A stretch of 32,411 nucleotides of DNA, taken from NCBI GenBank assembly GCA_029262065.1, contig JAJDAC010000034.1, forward strand, positions 1 to 32,411. The letters are read 5' to 3'. Positions 25,442 to 32,411 of this stretch are shown here, in pieces. Numbering within the stretch: position 1 is the first letter of the stretch; each line of letters begins with the position of its first letter. The notes under the pieces are model-generated. The model worked only from the letters and a program-made list of their open reading frames with translations, made no database searches and was not told the origin of the DNA. The DNA comes from Candidatus Krumholzibacteriota bacterium. Lineage in GTDB: Bacteria > Krumholzibacteriota > Krumholzibacteriia > JAJRXK01. The translations under genes and the position numbers were made by a program.

Positions 25442-26322
25442 TCTTCCTGACCCATCGAAGATCTCCGGTGTTCGTTGTAGGCCCACTGAAGTTGCTGGGT
25501 CCACGGACCAGAGTGTCCGTCCGCTACTTTCATGTTGTCGACGCCAACGATGGGAACGATCTCCCGTACCGAACTGGTCAGGAACACTTCGTCGGCCACG
25601 ACCAGATCGCGCAACTCGCTGGCGGCCTCTTCCACGCGCATTCCAAGGTCGGCCGCGACGGCCATCACGCGCCGCCGCGTGATGCCAGCAAGAATACCCA
25701 GTCGCGTGGACGGCGTTCGCAAACGGGTGCCCTGCACCAGGAAGATGTTGCTGGTCGCGCCCTCGAGCAATTTGCCCTGGGAGTTGAACAGGAGAGCCTC
25801 GTGACACCCTTCGATCCGGGCTTGGCGCAGCGCGATCATGTTCGGCAGATAGTTCAGGCTCTTGATCGCCGGCAGATTCCCGCGTGCGTAGGCCGCCGAC
25901 GCCGCCATGGCTCGCACCCCGTCGCGCTGCCATCGCGGTAGCTCTTCGGGGAGGGGGACGGCCTGCACGAAGGTAACGGGGCTGGCGACATTGATGTGGG
26001 CATCGCCGGGGTCGAGCAACGAATTGCCGCCGCGCGTGACCTGGATGCGGACGCGCGCATCGGTGTTGGCCAGGCTGTTCTTTTGCAGCAACGCCTGCAA
26101 TCGCACGCGCCACACGGACTCGTCTCCCGCCAGCTCGATGCCGATGCGTTCACACTGGGTGTGGAGTCGGCGAAAGTGCTCGTCGAATGCGAACAGTTCA
26201 CCGCGGTACGCCCGGAGCGTGTCGAACACGCCATCACCGTGCAGATAGCCGGCGTCGAACGGTGACACCTGGGCTTCGCTCGCGGGCACCAGCCGGCCAT
26301 TCAACTCTACGTGAAGGGTCAC
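25438..26322 (-). CDS. pabC: Aminotransferase class IV, probable aminodeoxychorismate lyase (PabC)
   Basis: A fold-type IV PLP enzyme of 294 residues, started at GTG 26322: AGGA lies 9 bases upstream and the gap to the pabB stop is only 4 bases, whereas a longer frame would run back into pabB. Marks: SPFDAGYLHGDGVFDTLR, RLHTQCERIG, the PLP lysine K154 in AIKSLNYLPNM, E187 in LEGATSNIF, and LGILAGITRRRV. The class includes branched-chain aminotransferase, D-amino-acid aminotransferase and 4-amino-4-deoxychorismate lyase, which are hard to separate by motifs. The assignment to PabC, which cuts aminodeoxychorismate to p-aminobenzoate and pyruvate, rests on the immediate upstream pabB; IlvE or a D-amino-acid transaminase is the alternative. 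Confidence 0.8.
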   Translation of the reverse strand: MTLHVELNGRLVPASEAQVSPFDAGYLHGDGVFDTLRAYRGELFAFDEHFRRLHTQCERIGIELAGDESVWRVRLQALLQKNSLANTDARVRIQVTRGGNSLLDPGDAHINVASPVTFVQAVPLPEELPRWQRDGVRAMAASAAYARGNLPAIKSLNYLPNMIALRQARIEGCHEALLFNSQGKLLEGATSNIFLVQGTRLRTPSTRLGILAGITRRRVMAVAADLGMRVEEAASELRDLVVADEVFLTSSVREIVPIVGVDNMKVADGHSGPWTQQLQWAYNEHRRSSMGQED

Positions 26323-26326
26323 CGTG

Positions 26327-27727
26327 TCAATTCCTGGCGGCGGGAGCGGCCCAGCGCAGGGTGTCGAAGAACGCGCGCGCCTTGAGCTGGGCTTCCTCGA
26401 ATTCGAGGTCGGGGTCGGAGTCGAGCACGATGCCACCTCCGCACCCGAAATGGACCCGACCATCCTGCCACACCGCGGTTCGAATCGCGATGTTCCAGTC
26501 GGCGTGGCCACCGATGTCGGTGTATCCGATAGATCCGGTGTAGGGTCCGCGCCGGCTCCGTTCGACGTCGGTGATGATCTCGATGGCGCGGCGCTTCGGT
26601 GCCCCGGTGATGCTGCCGCCGGGAAACAGGTGGTCCAACAACCATTCCGATTGCCCCGACCGCGGCGTGCCCTCGATCCGGCTGATCAGGTGCACCAGAT
26701 GTGACAACTCCAGTGGTTGCATCAGCGGCTCGACCGTGACCGAGCCGTACTCGCAGCCGCGTCCCAGGTCGTTGCGGCAGAGATCGACGATCATCACGTG
26801 TTCGGCCCGGTCCTTAGCACTGGCCAACAGGGCCGCGGGGGCATTCGCCGATGCGGCCAGGGTGCCTTTGATGGGGGCGGTCTGAGCGCGACCGTTCCGC
26901 ATCCACAACAGGCCTTCGGGACTGTGGCATGTGAGGGTGATTTCGTCGGTGTTGGCGTAGGCCGCGAACGCCACGGGATTGTCGAGCGCCGTGCGCTCGA
27001 AGACCGACCAGGGGTCGGCGTTGGTTTCAGCCGTCGCAAAGCCGGTGAGGTTTACCTGGTAGGCGTTGCCGCGTCGAAGGTGGTCCTGGATGGTCTCGGC
27101 CGCCTTGCGGTGCCAATCGCGAGGAAAGAATTCGGGCGAACTGGTGGAATCGCGCGCGGCGCCCGTTGCGTGCGTTGCGCGGGCAGCGGGCGTAGCCGTG
27201 GGGATGCGCGATAACCGTTCGGCCAACTCGTTCCAGCGGTCGTGCAGATCGGTGGTCGAACCAACCGTGGGCCCCAGATCGGCAACCGTGAGATGAGGCG
27301 GTGTACCGGGACCAAACACGAGGGCCGCGTCGTAGGCCGCCAGCCACGCGTCGGGCGCGGTGAACGGGGGCGGCTGCAGGTGGCGTACGTTCCAGCGACT
27401 GGCGCCAATGTCGTAGCCCAGCCACCCGGCGATCCCCACGAAGCACGGATCGGTCTGGGGTGAAACGCGGTCGAGCAGGGCCCAGGGCAGTCGCGTGGGT
27501 ACGACGTCCGGCGGGCTGGGACTCGGGACGTCACCGCTCCAGACGTTGCGTCCCGCTTCGTGTCTGAGCGTCCAACGGGGTGAGAACAGCAATACCGACA
27601 ATCCGGTGCCCGACCATGGCTTCTGGGTGTGCAGAAGCAGGGTACCCGGCTCGTCCTTCACGGACGCCGCCGCCAACAAGGGGTCAACCTCGAGTGGCTG
27701 CTGCAGGAAACCCGGTTCGTGGGGCAA
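26327..27727 (-). CDS. pabB: Aminodeoxychorismate synthase component I (PabB)
   Basis: The 466-residue chorismate-utilising enzyme makes 4-amino-4-deoxychorismate from chorismate and ammonia for folate synthesis. The N-terminal half (1-190) is the variable PabB/TrpE domain; the C-terminal half has GNAYQVNLT, PIKGT with K287 (PabB type, where anthranilate synthase has PIAGT), DLCRNDLGRG, HLVHLISRIEG, FPGGSITGAPKRRA, YTGSIGY and GGGIVLDSDPDLEFEE. The PIKGT lysine and the adjoining pabC-like gene favour PabB over TrpE. The start is TTG at 27727 with GGAAG 9 bases upstream; no ATG or GTG lies at a better position. The glutaminase partner PabA is not in the window. An inverted repeat ends at the ribosome-binding site. 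Upstream, 84 bases away, is the TPR gene. Confidence 0.92.
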   Translation of the reverse strand: MPHEPGFLQQPLEVDPLLAAASVKDEPGTLLLHTQKPWSGTGLSVLLFSPRWTLRHEAGRNVWSGDVPSPSPPDVVPTRLPWALLDRVSPQTDPCFVGIAGWLGYDIGASRWNVRHLQPPPFTAPDAWLAAYDAALVFGPGTPPHLTVADLGPTVGSTTDLHDRWNELAERLSRIPTATPAARATHATGAARDSTSSPEFFPRDWHRKAAETIQDHLRRGNAYQVNLTGFATAETNADPWSVFERTALDNPVAFAAYANTDEITLTCHSPEGLLWMRNGRAQTAPIKGTLAASANAPAALLASAKDRAEHVMIVDLCRNDLGRGCEYGSVTVEPLMQPLELSHLVHLISRIEGTPRSGQSEWLLDHLFPGGSITGAPKRRAIEIITDVERSRRGPYTGSIGYTDIGGHADWNIAIRTAVWQDGRVHFGCGGGIVLDSDPDLEFEEAQLKARAFFDTLRWAAPAARN

Positions 27728-27739
27728 GGCGGTATTCTT

Positions 27740-27772
27740 CCGAGGTCGGAGCGACGTTGCTTCGTGCCTCGG
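27740..27772 (-). promoter_or_regulatory. Inverted repeat adjoining the pabB ribosome-binding site
   Basis: CCGAGG (27740-27745) and CCTCGG (27767-27772) can pair across 21 bases. On the pabB message the 3' arm runs into the GGAAG Shine-Dalgarno, so folding could limit initiation at the weak TTG start; it could instead be an end signal of the TPR gene. No U-tract is present. Confidence 0.35.
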
Positions 27773-27811
27773 AGGTTAGAGCGAACCCCGCGTCGACGCC
27801 AGTTCGCCCGC

Positions 27812-28555
27812 CTAGGCCTCGGTCTGCAGTTCCTCGGGCGATCCCTGGTCGGGTTTCTCGGTCAGGACCTGCCGTGCTCGAGCGATCTGGCCGTAGGTCT
27901 GACGAACGTCATCGACGTCGTCGCCCTGCGCCAGGGCGCTCTCGCAGGCGTCGGCGGCCGCGTCCAGGGTGTCGGCGGCCAGACGAACCTGGCACTCGAC
28001 CATCTTGGTCAGCGCCTCGGGGGTGGCTTCCTGATCAATGGCCTGCTGGCAGCGCTGGATGGCTCCTTCCAGGTCTCCCTGGGCCATGTCCACATCCACC
28101 AGGTTCAAATGGGCAGCCACGTAATCGGGTCGCAGTTCAACCGCTTTCTCAAGTGCCGCTCGGGCTTCGCCCCAGTGCTGTAGCTGGAACTCACCCACGC
28201 CGAGGTTGTTGTGAATCTCCGGATCCTGGGGCGCGAGGTCGGTTGCGCGTTCGAAATCTTCGACCGCGCCCAGATAGTTGCCGCCCTGAAATCGCATCAG
28301 CCCGCGGTTGTAGAGGGGGTTGGGGTTGGACGGGGTCAGACGCGCCGCCTCGCTGAAGGCCTCCTCGGCCTGATCACGATATTCCATGGCCGCGCAGATC
28401 GCGCCCAGGTTGTTGAATACCTCGGGGATCTCCGGGTGGTTCTGGGCGATCTCACGGAAGGCGTGGAGACCGGCTTCCAGTTCGCCGGCTTCGATGTGGG
28501 CTTTGGCGGCCTGAATCAAGCTCGCGAGATCCGGGGTCGAAGTCTGGCTGTCCAT
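27812..28555 (-). CDS. TPR-repeat protein, cytoplasmic
   Basis: Start chosen at 28555 (MDSQTSTPDL) because AGGGA lies upstream at a usable distance; the first ATG of the frame (28585) has no ribosome-binding site. The 247-residue product has no signal peptide or membrane helix. About four TPR units run from ~15 to ~165 (AFREIAQNHPEIPEVFNNLG, AFSEAARLTPSNPNPLYNRG, DFERATDLAPQDPEIHNNLG, ALEKAVELRPDYVAAHLNLV), then a diverged helical tail that ends acidic (SPEELQTEA). Such solenoids bind partner proteins; no enzymatic motif is seen and the partner is unknown. It precedes pabB on the same strand by 84 bases and may share its transcript, without an obvious link to folate synthesis. Confidence 0.85.
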   Translation of the reverse strand: MDSQTSTPDLASLIQAAKAHIEAGELEAGLHAFREIAQNHPEIPEVFNNLGAICAAMEYRDQAEEAFSEAARLTPSNPNPLYNRGLMRFQGGNYLGAVEDFERATDLAPQDPEIHNNLGVGEFQLQHWGEARAALEKAVELRPDYVAAHLNLVDVDMAQGDLEGAIQRCQQAIDQEATPEALTKMVECQVRLAADTLDAAADACESALAQGDDVDDVRQTYGQIARARQVLTEKPDQGSPEELQTEA

Positions 28556-28692
28556 CGCGTATCCATCCCTTTCTAGGGCGTTCATTGGCTAACATTCGAA
28601 GAGAATCGATGGGAGCTACGCAGTCTTCTATTCAAGCCCCGTACCAAGGTGGGGGGGCGTGGCGATCTCGTTGCAGTACCGTCGTCTACAGG

Positions 28693-28721
28693 TTGACACC
28701 CCCTGCGGCTGGCGTTAGTTT
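28693..28721 (+). promoter_or_regulatory. Candidate promoter of the nuo operon
   Basis: A perfect -35 box TTGACA (28693-28698), 17-bp spacer, TAGTTT (28716-28721; three of six for the -10). It lies about 110 bases before the nuoA ATG, on the only stretch of non-coding DNA between the divergent TPR gene and nuoA. The weak -10 suggests an activator may be required. Confidence 0.45.
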
Positions 28722-28742
28722 TTCGCTCGCCTGCACAGTCCT

Positions 28743-28773
28743 TGAGCAGGTTGCTCAGACACCGGTCACCGGT
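28743..28773 (+). promoter_or_regulatory. Two adjacent palindromes in the nuo leader
   Basis: TGAGCA-GGT-TGCTCA (28743-28748 with 28752-28757) is a perfect 6-bp inverted repeat, followed by ACCGGT-C-ACCGGT (28761-28773), each half of which is itself palindromic. They sit about 20-50 bases downstream of the predicted transcription start. They could be operators or leader hairpins. Confidence 0.4.
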
Positions 28774-28832
28774 TGGGACCGACCCCTTGGGTAGTCCACG
28801 TTGACGACGTCAGCGATGAAAGTCTTCGCCCC

Positions 28833-29201
28833 ATGAATGCCTACATCCCGATTCTGCTCGTCGTCTCCATCGCGGTCGTCTTCACGCTGCTGTTCGTCGT
28901 GCTCTCGCGGGTCCTGGGACCCTCGCACCGTACGCCCGGCAAGCTCACTGCCTACGAGTGCGGGATCCCATCGCGCGGTACCACCAACCTGAAGTTCTAC
29001 GTTCGCTTCTACGTGGTGGCGCTTCTGTTTCTGTTGTTCGACCTCGAAACGGTCTTCCTGGTGCCATGGGCCGTGAGCTTTCGCTCGTTCGTCGAGCGCG
29101 GAATGGGCGGTCAGATGTTCGTGGCCATGTTGGTGTTCTTCGGACTCCTGGTGGTTGGTTTGATCTACGAATGGCGAAAGGGGGCGCTGGAATGGGAGTA
29201 A
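28833..29201 (+). CDS. nuoA: NADH-quinone oxidoreductase subunit A
   Basis: The 122-residue membrane subunit of complex I sits at the joint of the membrane and peripheral arms. Three helices (about 5-25, 60-82, 94-112) flank the loop with YECG at 41-44, and the second helix carries the family motif FDLETVFLVPWA with D70 and E72. Length is normal. The start at 28833 gives the usual AYIPILLVV opening; a TTG 60 bases upstream would add an unrelated leader. The ribosome-binding site is weak (GATGAAAG, rather far). Its last 10 bases overlap nuoB. Confidence 0.96.
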   Translation: MNAYIPILLVVSIAVVFTLLFVVLSRVLGPSHRTPGKLTAYECGIPSRGTTNLKFYVRFYVVALLFLLFDLETVFLVPWAVSFRSFVERGMGGQMFVAMLVFFGLLVVGLIYEWRKGALEWE

Positions 29202-29698
29202 CTCTCGACGAACCCCAGAATTACATCACCACCAAGCTGCGCCAGGCTGTGAACTGGGGGCGCAAGTACAGTTTGTGGCCCATGCCGTTTGGCACCGCCT
29301 GCTGTGCCATTGAATTCATGGGTGTGGTGTCTTCCTTCACCGACATCTCGCGTTTCGGCGCCGAGTTGGTGCGCTTCAGTCCGCGACAGAGCGATCTGCT
29401 CATCGTGGCCGGCACCATCAGCTACAAGCAGGCACCCATTCTCAAGCTCGTCTACGAACAGATGGCCGAGCCCAAGTGGGTCATTGCCATGGGTGTGTGC
29501 GCCAGCTCCGGCGGGTTCTACAACAACTACGGCACGGTGCAGGGCATCGATACGCTCATTCCCACCGACATGTACGTTGCGGGGTGTCCACCCACGCCGG
29601 AAAATCTTCTCCACGCGTTGGTACAGTTGCAGGAACAGATCGACCGCGAAGGTATCGAAGCGGTGAAGGAGAAGCGGCGTGTCCCGTCGAGCGCTTGA
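29192..29698 (+). CDS. nuoB: NADH-quinone oxidoreductase subunit B
   Basis: The 168-residue peripheral subunit carries the terminal cluster N2 that passes electrons to quinone. The four ligands are visible: C37-C38 (GTACCAIEF), C103 (GVCASSGG) and C132 (AGCPPTPE). DISRFGAE and RQSDLLIVAG are also typical. Start at 29192 overlaps nuoA by 10 bases, and the longer open frame upstream is only out-of-frame nuoA. The 3' end overlaps nuoC-D by 20 bases. The tail after ~150 is short and basic, as usual. Confidence 0.97.
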   Translation: MGVTLDEPQNYITTKLRQAVNWGRKYSLWPMPFGTACCAIEFMGVVSSFTDISRFGAELVRFSPRQSDLLIVAGTISYKQAPILKLVYEQMAEPKWVIAMGVCASSGGFYNNYGTVQGIDTLIPTDMYVAGCPPTPENLLHALVQLQEQIDREGIEAVKEKRRVPSSA

Positions 29699-31409
29699 GC
29701 ATATTGCATCTGAAATCGGCGCGGATGTCGTAGAAACGTCCGACGAGCTGGGCGATGCCAGCGTAACGGTGCGACCTTCGGCGTTGCACCGTACGCTGGA
29801 ATTCTGTCGCGACGACCCGCGTCTGCGGTGCGACCTGCTGCTCGACGTGATTGGGGTGGACTACCCCGATCGCGCCGAGCGTTTCGACGTTATCTATAGT
29901 ATGCGGTCGCTTTCCACCGGCGAGCGGGTGCGCGTGAAAACACGGGTGGCCGACGGCGAACCGGTGAGCACGGCCTCGGACCTCTGGAACTCGGCCAACT
30001 GGGCCGAGCGCGAGGTCTACGACCTGTATGGGGTTCCGTTCTCGGATCACCCTGACTTGCGTCGAATCCTCACGCACCACGAATTCAAAGGCCACGCCCT
30101 GCGCAAGGACTACCCCATTGAAAAGGGGCAGATGTGCTATGTGCCCGAGAAGCTGCTGACCGATGAGGAGATCCGGTTCGGACCGCAGCTCTACGGACGC
30201 ACCATGGATCGCAGCGACGCGGTGGTTGAAGAGGAAGAGATCAGTTCCGACTATCTCACCGTGAATCTGGGTCCGAGTCACCCGGCCACGCACGGCGCGT
30301 TGCGCATCGAGGCATTGCTCGACGGCGAGACGATCATCCACTCCAAGTCCGAAATCGGCTACCTGCATCGCTGCTTCGAGAAAGAGTCCGAAGATCACAC
30401 GTGGCAGCAGATCATTCCCTACACCGACCGCCTGAACTACGTGAGCGCGTTGACCAACAACGTGGGTTACGTGCTGGCCGTCGAAAAGATGATGGCCATC
30501 GAGGTCCCAGAGCGCTGCCAGACGATCCGCGTGTTGGTGGCCGAACTGGGCCGCATCATGGATCATCTGGTCTGCGTAGGCACCAACCTGGTGGACATCG
30601 GCGCACTGACGAACTTCTGGTACTTCTTCAATGCGCGCGAACACCTCTATACGGTAGTCGAGCGCATGTGCGGCGAACGTCTGACCACGTCGTACACCCG
30701 TATCGGCGGCCTGTATCGCGACCTGTACGAGGGCTTCGAAGACGAGCTGCGGCACTCCCTGGGCAAGGTCGAGGAAGCCATCGGCGAGGTCACGGCTCTG
30801 GTACAGCGCAATCGCATTTTCATGGACCGCGCCGTTGGTATCGGCGCCATTTCGCAGGAAGACGCCATCAACTGGGGCTGGACCGGCCCGTGTCTCCGCG
30901 CCACCGGCGTCGACTACGATGTACGCAAGGCGTCCCCGTACGGCGGCTACGAGACCTACGACTTCGACATTCCGGTGGGCGAGAACGGCGACGTGTACGA
31001 CCGCGTGCTGTGTCGTATCGAAGAGATGTACCAGTCGATTGGTATCGTGAACCAGGCGATGGACCGTCTGAAGCCCGGCCCGATCTTCTCCGAAGATCGT
31101 CGCGTTACCATGCCGCCCAAGGACGAGGTGTACAACTCGATCGAGGGCATGATGAATCACTTCAAGCTGGTGTTCGAAGGCATCCAGGTGCCCGCCGGCG
31201 AAGGCTACGGATTCAGCGAAGGGGCCAACGGTGAGTTGGGCTTCTTCATCGTCAGCGACGGTAGTGGCAACCCGTATCGAATCAAGGTGCGGCCACCATG
31301 TTTTCCCATCTTCTCGTCGTTCACCGAGTTGGTGAAGGGGCACATGGTATCCGACGCCATTGCGACCCTGGGCGGCTTGAACATCATCGCCGGCGAGCTG
31401 GATCGGTAG
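29679..31409 (+). CDS. nuoCD: NADH-quinone oxidoreductase fused subunits C and D
   Basis: The 576-residue product is a fusion of two peripheral-arm subunits. Residues ~1-150 are NuoC (LLDVIGVDYP, NWAEREVYDLYGVPFSDHPDLRRILT); a linker of ~35 residues with an acidic run (VVEEEEI) follows; residues ~190-576 are NuoD, the quinone-binding subunit related to NiFe-hydrogenase large subunits (LGPSHPATHG, SEIGYLHRCFEK, the LNYVSALTNN region, GPCLRATGVDYDVRK, and the conserved end GELDR). Fusions of this sort are known in enterobacteria and several other phyla. GTG start at 29679 with AAGGAG 8 bases upstream, inside nuoB. nuoE follows after 13 bases. Confidence 0.97.
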   Translation: MSRRALEHIASEIGADVVETSDELGDASVTVRPSALHRTLEFCRDDPRLRCDLLLDVIGVDYPDRAERFDVIYSMRSLSTGERVRVKTRVADGEPVSTASDLWNSANWAEREVYDLYGVPFSDHPDLRRILTHHEFKGHALRKDYPIEKGQMCYVPEKLLTDEEIRFGPQLYGRTMDRSDAVVEEEEISSDYLTVNLGPSHPATHGALRIEALLDGETIIHSKSEIGYLHRCFEKESEDHTWQQIIPYTDRLNYVSALTNNVGYVLAVEKMMAIEVPERCQTIRVLVAELGRIMDHLVCVGTNLVDIGALTNFWYFFNAREHLYTVVERMCGERLTTSYTRIGGLYRDLYEGFEDELRHSLGKVEEAIGEVTALVQRNRIFMDRAVGIGAISQEDAINWGWTGPCLRATGVDYDVRKASPYGGYETYDFDIPVGENGDVYDRVLCRIEEMYQSIGIVNQAMDRLKPGPIFSEDRRVTMPPKDEVYNSIEGMMNHFKLVFEGIQVPAGEGYGFSEGANGELGFFIVSDGSGNPYRIKVRPPCFPIFSSFTELVKGHMVSDAIATLGGLNIIAGELDR

Positions 31410-31422
31410 AGGCAAAGCGACC

Positions 31423-31950
31423 ATGAGTGAAGAATCCCCCCAGGTCCCCGCCGACACGGAGTTCGCCTTCACGGCCGAGCGCGAAGAGCGCTACCAGGAA
31501 CTTGTGCGTCGGTACCCCACCAACTTCAGCGCGATCATGCCCACGCTCTGGTTGTGTCAGGAACAGTGGGGTTGGTTGCCGGCGGGCGTGCCCGAATGGG
31601 TGGCCCAACGTCTCGACGTGCCCGTGGCGCGCGTCTACGAGCTCATCACGTTCTACACCATGTACTACCTGGAAAATCCGGGACGATACAATCTGCAGGT
31701 GTGTCGCAACGTGAGCTGCCATCTCATGGGTGCACAGAAGATCGTCTCGCACCTGCGCGACAAGCTGGGTATATCGCACAACCAGACCGACGCCGAAGGC
31801 CAGTTTCGGTTGGAAGAGGTGGAGTGCCTGGGGGCCTGCGGCTTCGCGCCCATGATGCAGGTGGGGAAGCACTACTACGAAAACCTCACGATCGAAAAGG
31901 TCGACCAGTTGGTAGCGGGCTGGCGCCAGGAAGGGGAACGCGGTGAGTGA
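31423..31950 (+). CDS. nuoE: NADH-quinone oxidoreductase subunit E
   Basis: The 175-residue thioredoxin-fold subunit of the NADH-oxidising module carries 2Fe-2S cluster N1a. Ligands are C94 and C99 (CRNVSC) and C135 and C139 (ECLGAC). The N-terminal helical part (ELVRRYPTNFSAIMPTLWL, VPEWVAQRLDVPVARVYELITFYTMY) is typical. AGAGG lies about 12 bases before the ATG, rather far. The C-terminus overlaps the nuoF start by 8 bases. Confidence 0.96.
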   Translation: MSEESPQVPADTEFAFTAEREERYQELVRRYPTNFSAIMPTLWLCQEQWGWLPAGVPEWVAQRLDVPVARVYELITFYTMYYLENPGRYNLQVCRNVSCHLMGAQKIVSHLRDKLGISHNQTDAEGQFRLEEVECLGACGFAPMMQVGKHYYENLTIEKVDQLVAGWRQEGERGE

Positions 31951-32411
31951 CTTTCCCCGGATCCTGAGCAGTCGATGGGACGTGAAAGACGCCCACACGC
32001 TGCCGGTCTATGAATCACTTGGCGGTTACAAAGCACTTCGCAAGGCGCTCTCGTCGATGCAACCTCCCGACGTACTCGAGACGGTCAAGTCATCGGGGCT
32101 GCGCGGTCGCGGGGGGGCCGGGTTTCCCACCGGCGTGAAGTGGGGCTTCGTGCCGCAGGGCACGGGGAAGCCCGTCTACTTCCTGGTCAACGCCGACGAG
32201 AGCGAGCCCGGGACATTCAAGGACCGTTTCATCCTGGACTACGATCCGCACCTGATGATCGAGGGCACGATACTGTCGTGTTTCGCCGTGAACAGTCACG
32301 ACGCGTTCATCTATATCCGCGGCGAGTACGGCTGGCTCGTGGATCGGGTGCAGCAAGCGGTGGACGAAGCCTACGCGGCGGGGTTGCTGGGCAAGAACAT
32401 CCTGGGCAGCG
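31943..32411 (+). CDS. nuoF: NADH-quinone oxidoreductase subunit F, 5' part (runs off the window)
   Basis: GTG start at 31943 inside the end of nuoE (8-base overlap); open to the last base, about 156 residues. NuoF binds NADH and FMN and carries the first 4Fe-4S cluster; only the N-terminal part is here. Visible: a LGGYKALRKAL lead-in helix, LRGRGGAGFPTGVKW of the FMN/NADH-binding site, VNADESEPGTFKDR, and the IYIRGEYG strand. The Cys ligands of cluster N3 would lie beyond the edge. GGGAA upstream serves as weak ribosome-binding site, consistent with coupling to nuoE. Confidence 0.95.
   Translation, partial: MSDFPRILSSRWDVKDAHTLPVYESLGGYKALRKALSSMQPPDVLETVKSSGLRGRGGAGFPTGVKWGFVPQGTGKPVYFLVNADESEPGTFKDRFILDYDPHLMIEGTILSCFAVNSHDAFIYIRGEYGWLVDRVQQAVDEAYAAGLLGKNILGS

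Noticed and set aside
26327-27727. Anthranilate or isochorismate synthase
   Set aside because: PIKGT (Lys) rather than PIAGT, and the adjoining class IV aminotransferase, favour PabB.
29556-31472. 638-residue minus-strand frame opposite nuoCD
   Set aside because: The sense strand encodes unmistakable NuoC and NuoD; the antisense frame is open only because of high GC at third positions.
1-32411. Mobile element, defence island or biosynthetic cluster
   Set aside because: No transposase, integrase, terminal repeats, restriction or toxin genes, or NRPS/PKS domains were seen; gene content is metabolic, respiratory and envelope-related.

Overview
This is an ordinary chromosomal stretch of a high-GC, Gram-negative-type bacterium. 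The outer-membrane logic (RND pumps with a periplasmic adaptor, a SurA-like lipoprotein, secreted proteins with signal peptides), a secreted protease ending in a FlgD-Ig / type IX-secretion-like C-terminal domain with an NPFNPRTTI motif, and a large PknB-type kinase with a TPR tail together suggest an uncultured FCB-group lineage (Krumholzibacteriota, Eiseniibacteriota or Latescibacterota type). That placement is inference; no rRNA is present. I see no tRNA, rRNA, CRISPR array, phage or intact insertion sequence.

Layout. 1-1.6 kb: a plus-strand gene for a protein built from four ~120-residue cysteine-containing repeats, whose 5' end looks cut off, followed by a strong hairpin. 1.7-11.2 kb, all minus strand: a secreted trypsin/V8-like protease with many beta-sandwich domains, preceded by a transmembrane Ser/Thr kinase with about 11 TPRs; then an extended-SDR epimerase/dehydratase and a sodium:solute symporter. 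11.3-16.6 kb, plus strand: a divergent GAPDH paralogue translationally coupled to a canonical GAPDH, an array of five 11-bp repeats in front of alpha-glucan phosphorylase, and a SurA-like lipoprotein with two parvulin-type domains. 16.7-25.4 kb, plus strand: a membrane-fusion protein and two tandem RND permeases (MdtABC-like arrangement without a local TolC), then a predicted secreted HExxH metallopeptidase. 25.4-28.6 kb, minus strand: a TPR protein, pabB and pabC (p-aminobenzoate branch of folate synthesis). 28.8 kb to the end, plus strand: nuoA, nuoB, fused nuoCD, nuoE and the start of nuoF of respiratory complex I, with overlapping reading frames.

How the genes fit together. GlgP releases glucose-1-phosphate from glycogen and the GAPDH pair acts lower in glycolysis, so 11.3-15.7 kb looks like a carbon-store utilisation cluster; the NADH made would feed complex I encoded at the right edge. 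The kinase-protease pair, the pump operon and the SurA-like lipoprotein are envelope functions.

Nothing here is clearly a wholly new multi-gene system. The points most worth a second look are (i) the GAPDH paralogue that keeps the catalytic Cys/His but has lost the phosphate-binding residues, (ii) the helically phased 11-bp repeat array abutting the glgP ribosome-binding site, and (iii) the CPGC-repeat protein and its abrupt start.
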